This document shows, in pieces, positions 13,698-15,276 of a DNA stretch of 15,276 bases (position 1 is the first letter of the stretch; every line of letters begins with the position of its first letter). The notes beneath the pieces are model-generated. The model was given only the letters and a program-made list of their open reading frames with translations. It made no database searches and was not told the origin of the DNA. This stretch comes from an uncultured Asticcacaulis sp. (GTDB lineage: Bacteria > Pseudomonadota > Alphaproteobacteria > Caulobacterales > Caulobacteraceae), in contig CAMLPZ010000073.1 of assembly GCA_946482045.1 (NCBI GenBank), positions 1 through 15,276 of the forward strand, given 5' to 3'. Both the position numbers and the translations under genes were made by a program.

Positions 13698-13787
13698 ATG
13701 GTCAATGCCCTGCATCATGTGTTGTCTTTCGCTTCGGTAGCGGCTTTTGTCACCGTTATGTGTCAGGTTCTGTCCATGGCGGCGTGA
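13698..13787 (+). CDS. Possible 29-residue hydrophobic micro-protein upstream of dnaE
   Basis: This ORF was not expected from length alone. ATG at 13698 has AGGAG (13687-13691) at ideal spacing, and the ORF ends TGA at 13787, 30 nt before the dnaE start. The peptide begins MVNALHHVLSF and continues through a hydrophobic stretch (ASVAAFVTVMCQVLSMAA), enough for one short membrane helix. It has no recognised family. It lies inside the predicted dnaE transcript, so it could be a real micro-protein or a leader peptide that affects dnaE translation. Evidence for translation is only the Shine-Dalgarno sequence and the hydrophobic composition. Confidence 0.45.
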   Translation: MVNALHHVLSFASVAAFVTVMCQVLSMAA

Positions 13788-13817
13788 GTCGCGATGACCT
13801 GAAGTCAGGAGGCGGCC

Positions 13818-15276
13818 GTGAGCGAAGACTTTGTCCACTTAAGGGTGCGGTCGGCTTACTCCCTTCTGGAAGGCGCTATCAAGGCCTATGACCTGGGCAA
13901 GCTGGCGCTGAAGAACGAAATGCCGGCGGTCGCCATCACTGATCGCTGCAATCTTTACGGTGCCCTCGAATTCTCCCAGGCGTGCAAGGATGCGGGCATC
14001 CAGCCGATCATCGGCGCCGCCATCCCGGTCAAAGGCATCGGCGGCGTGCCTAAGGAGAACTGGGCGCGGATTCCGACCGTCGCCCTCTATGCCCAGAACG
14101 AGCAGGGGTATCTCAACCTCACCAAGCTGTCATCCAAGGCCTACGTCGATAATGACGGCATCCAGGAACCGCACGTCACCTGGGACTACATTGCTGAAAA
14201 CAATGAGGGCCTGCTGCTGCTATCGGGCGGCTTCGACGGACCGGTCGATGTTGCTTTCCGCCAGAACAAGCCTGAGGATGCGAAGGCCGCGCTCAAGGCG
14301 ATGCTTGACGTCTTCGGCGACCGTTTCTATGTCGAGCTGCAACGCCACGACGGCAGCCCGCACGGCGGTATAAAGGGTGGCCCGGCCGAAACAGGCCTGG
14401 TCGAATTCGCTTATGAGCACGATGTCGGGCTGGTGGCGACCAATGACGCCTATTTTGCTTCCCCCGACCTGTTCCGTGCCCACGAAGCGCTGCTGTGTAT
14501 CTCCGACAGTACCTTCTTAGGCGTAGATGACCGCCGCAAGGTCACCAAGGATCATTGGTTCAAGTCTGCCAAGGCGATGCGCGAGCTGTTCGAGGATCTG
14601 CCTGAGGCTTGCGACAATACGCTGGAATTCGCGAGGCGCTGCGCCTTCATGGTCAACAAGCGCGATCCCATCCTGCCGCGCTTCGATACCGGCGATGGCC
14701 GTAACGAGGCCGAGGAACTGGCGTATCAGGCGCGTGAGGGCCTGAAGGAGCGCCTCAAGCAGGTCAAGCTTGCCGTGCCGGAGGAAGACTACTGGGCGCG
14801 CCTGGAACGCGAAATCGGCGTCATCCAGAAGATGGGTTTTCCCGGCTACTTCCTGATCGTTTCGGACTTCATCAAGTGGGGCAAAAACCACGGCGTGCCG
14901 GTCGGACCAGGGCGGGGTTCGGGGGCCGGCTCGCTGGTCGCCTGGGCCTTGACGATTACCGATCTTGACCCCTTGCGCTTTGGCCTGCTGTTCGAACGCT
15001 TCTTGAACCCGGAACGGGTTTCGATGCCCGACTTCGATATCGACTTCTGCCAGGAACGCCGCGAAGAGGTCATCTCCTACGTCCAGGAGAAGTATGGCCG
15101 CGACCGCGTGGCCCAGATCATCACCTTTGGTACCTTGCAGGCGCGCGCCGTCCTGCGCGACACCGGCCGCGTCATGCAACTGCCGCTCGGCCAAGTCGAT
15201 CGCCTCTGTAAGATGGTGCCGAACAACCCGGCCAATCCCACGACCCTGGCCCAGGCCATCGAGATCGAGCCGCGCC
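13818..15276 (+). CDS. dnaE: DNA polymerase III alpha subunit (5' part, cut by window end)
   Basis: This is the catalytic subunit of the replicative polymerase. The first 486 residues of about 1,150 are visible and open to the window edge. The GTG at 13818 follows a perfect AGGAGG (13807-13812). The PHP domain (5-200) opens [15 protein letters not shown], where the second metal-ligand His is Arg, and has TDRCNLYG where active PHP domains have Asp-His. It therefore looks metal-inactive, as in enzymes that rely on a separate DnaQ proofreader. The palm contains [14 protein letters not shown] (363-376) and the catalytic Asp405/Asp407 in MPDFDIDF (403-410). [19 protein letters not shown] (434-452) is also conserved. 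It is the housekeeping DnaE1 type, not the imuAB-linked DnaE2. It follows lolD after a 272-nt gap with its own promoter. Confidence 0.96.
   Translation, partial: MSEDFVHLRVRSAYSLLEGAIKAYDLGKLALKNEMPAVAITDRCNLYGALEFSQACKDAGIQPIIGAAIPVKGIGGVPKENWARIPTVALYAQNEQGYLNLTKLSSKAYVDNDGIQEPHVTWDYIAENNEGLLLLSGGFDGPVDVAFRQNKPEDAKAALKAMLDVFGDRFYVELQRHDGSPHGGIKGGPAETGLVEFAYEHDVGLVATNDAYFASPDLFRAHEALLCISDSTFLGVDDRRKVTKDHWFKSAKAMRELFEDLPEACDNTLEFARRCAFMVNKRDPILPRFDTGDGRNEAEELAYQAREGLKERLKQVKLAVPEEDYWARLEREIGVIQKMGFPGYFLIVSDFIKWGKNHGVPVGPGRGSGAGSLVAWALTITDLDPLRFGLLFERFLNPERVSMPDFDIDFCQERREEVISYVQEKYGRDRVAQIITFGTLQARAVLRDTGRVMQLPLGQVDRLCKMVPNNPANPTTLAQAIEIEPR

Overview
This window looks like ordinary chromosomal housekeeping DNA from an alphaproteobacterium, most likely Caulobacterales (Caulobacter/Asticcacaulis-like). 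The support is the gene order (ihfA-merR; rplM-rpsI-argC; proS-lolC/E-lolD-dnaE), the alphaproteobacterial families DUF2842 and DUF1467, a short ProRS without the bacterial insertion domain, GC-rich coding DNA, an 8-mer identical to the CtrA half-site, and GC-rich palindromic interspersed elements. The genus is inference. There is no phage, transposase, integrase or CRISPR array.

Layout. (1) 1-1140: ihfA and a MerR-type regulator, then a promoter, a hairpin leader and tRNA-Pro(GGG), closed by a bidirectional terminator. (2) 1150-4107: a poorly characterised envelope region. It holds a secreted TPR protein on the minus strand and, divergent from it, a secreted protein with two BamE-like halves, a tiny membrane protein with a Ser/Asp/Gly tail, and a GRDP-like membrane protein ending in a Gly/Cys tail with a Cys every fourth residue. 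(3) 4109-5816: two small membrane proteins (DUF2842 and GlsB/YeaQ type, coupled by TGATG) on the minus strand, divergent from heme A synthase. (4) 5817-6075: a large inverted palindromic element and a terminator. (5) 6076-7506: a Tat-exported PhoX/DUF839 protein on the minus strand with a possible Pho box. (6) 7507-9861: promoter, leader hairpin, rplM-rpsI, a stack of hairpins, argC. (7) 9885-13545: a DUF1467 protein, proS, and the LolC/E-type permease and LolD ATPase. (8) 13546-15276: a structured promoter region, an unannotated 29-codon ORF with a good Shine-Dalgarno sequence, and the 5' part of dnaE, cut by the window end.

Most genes are core functions: nucleoid architecture, translation, lipoprotein export, respiration, arginine synthesis and replication. 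The least explained parts are the 2367-4107 group with its low-complexity tails, the operator-like region and micro-ORF before dnaE, and the several structured intergenic leaders. No convincing wholly new multi-gene system is visible. The 2367-4107 group is the best candidate.
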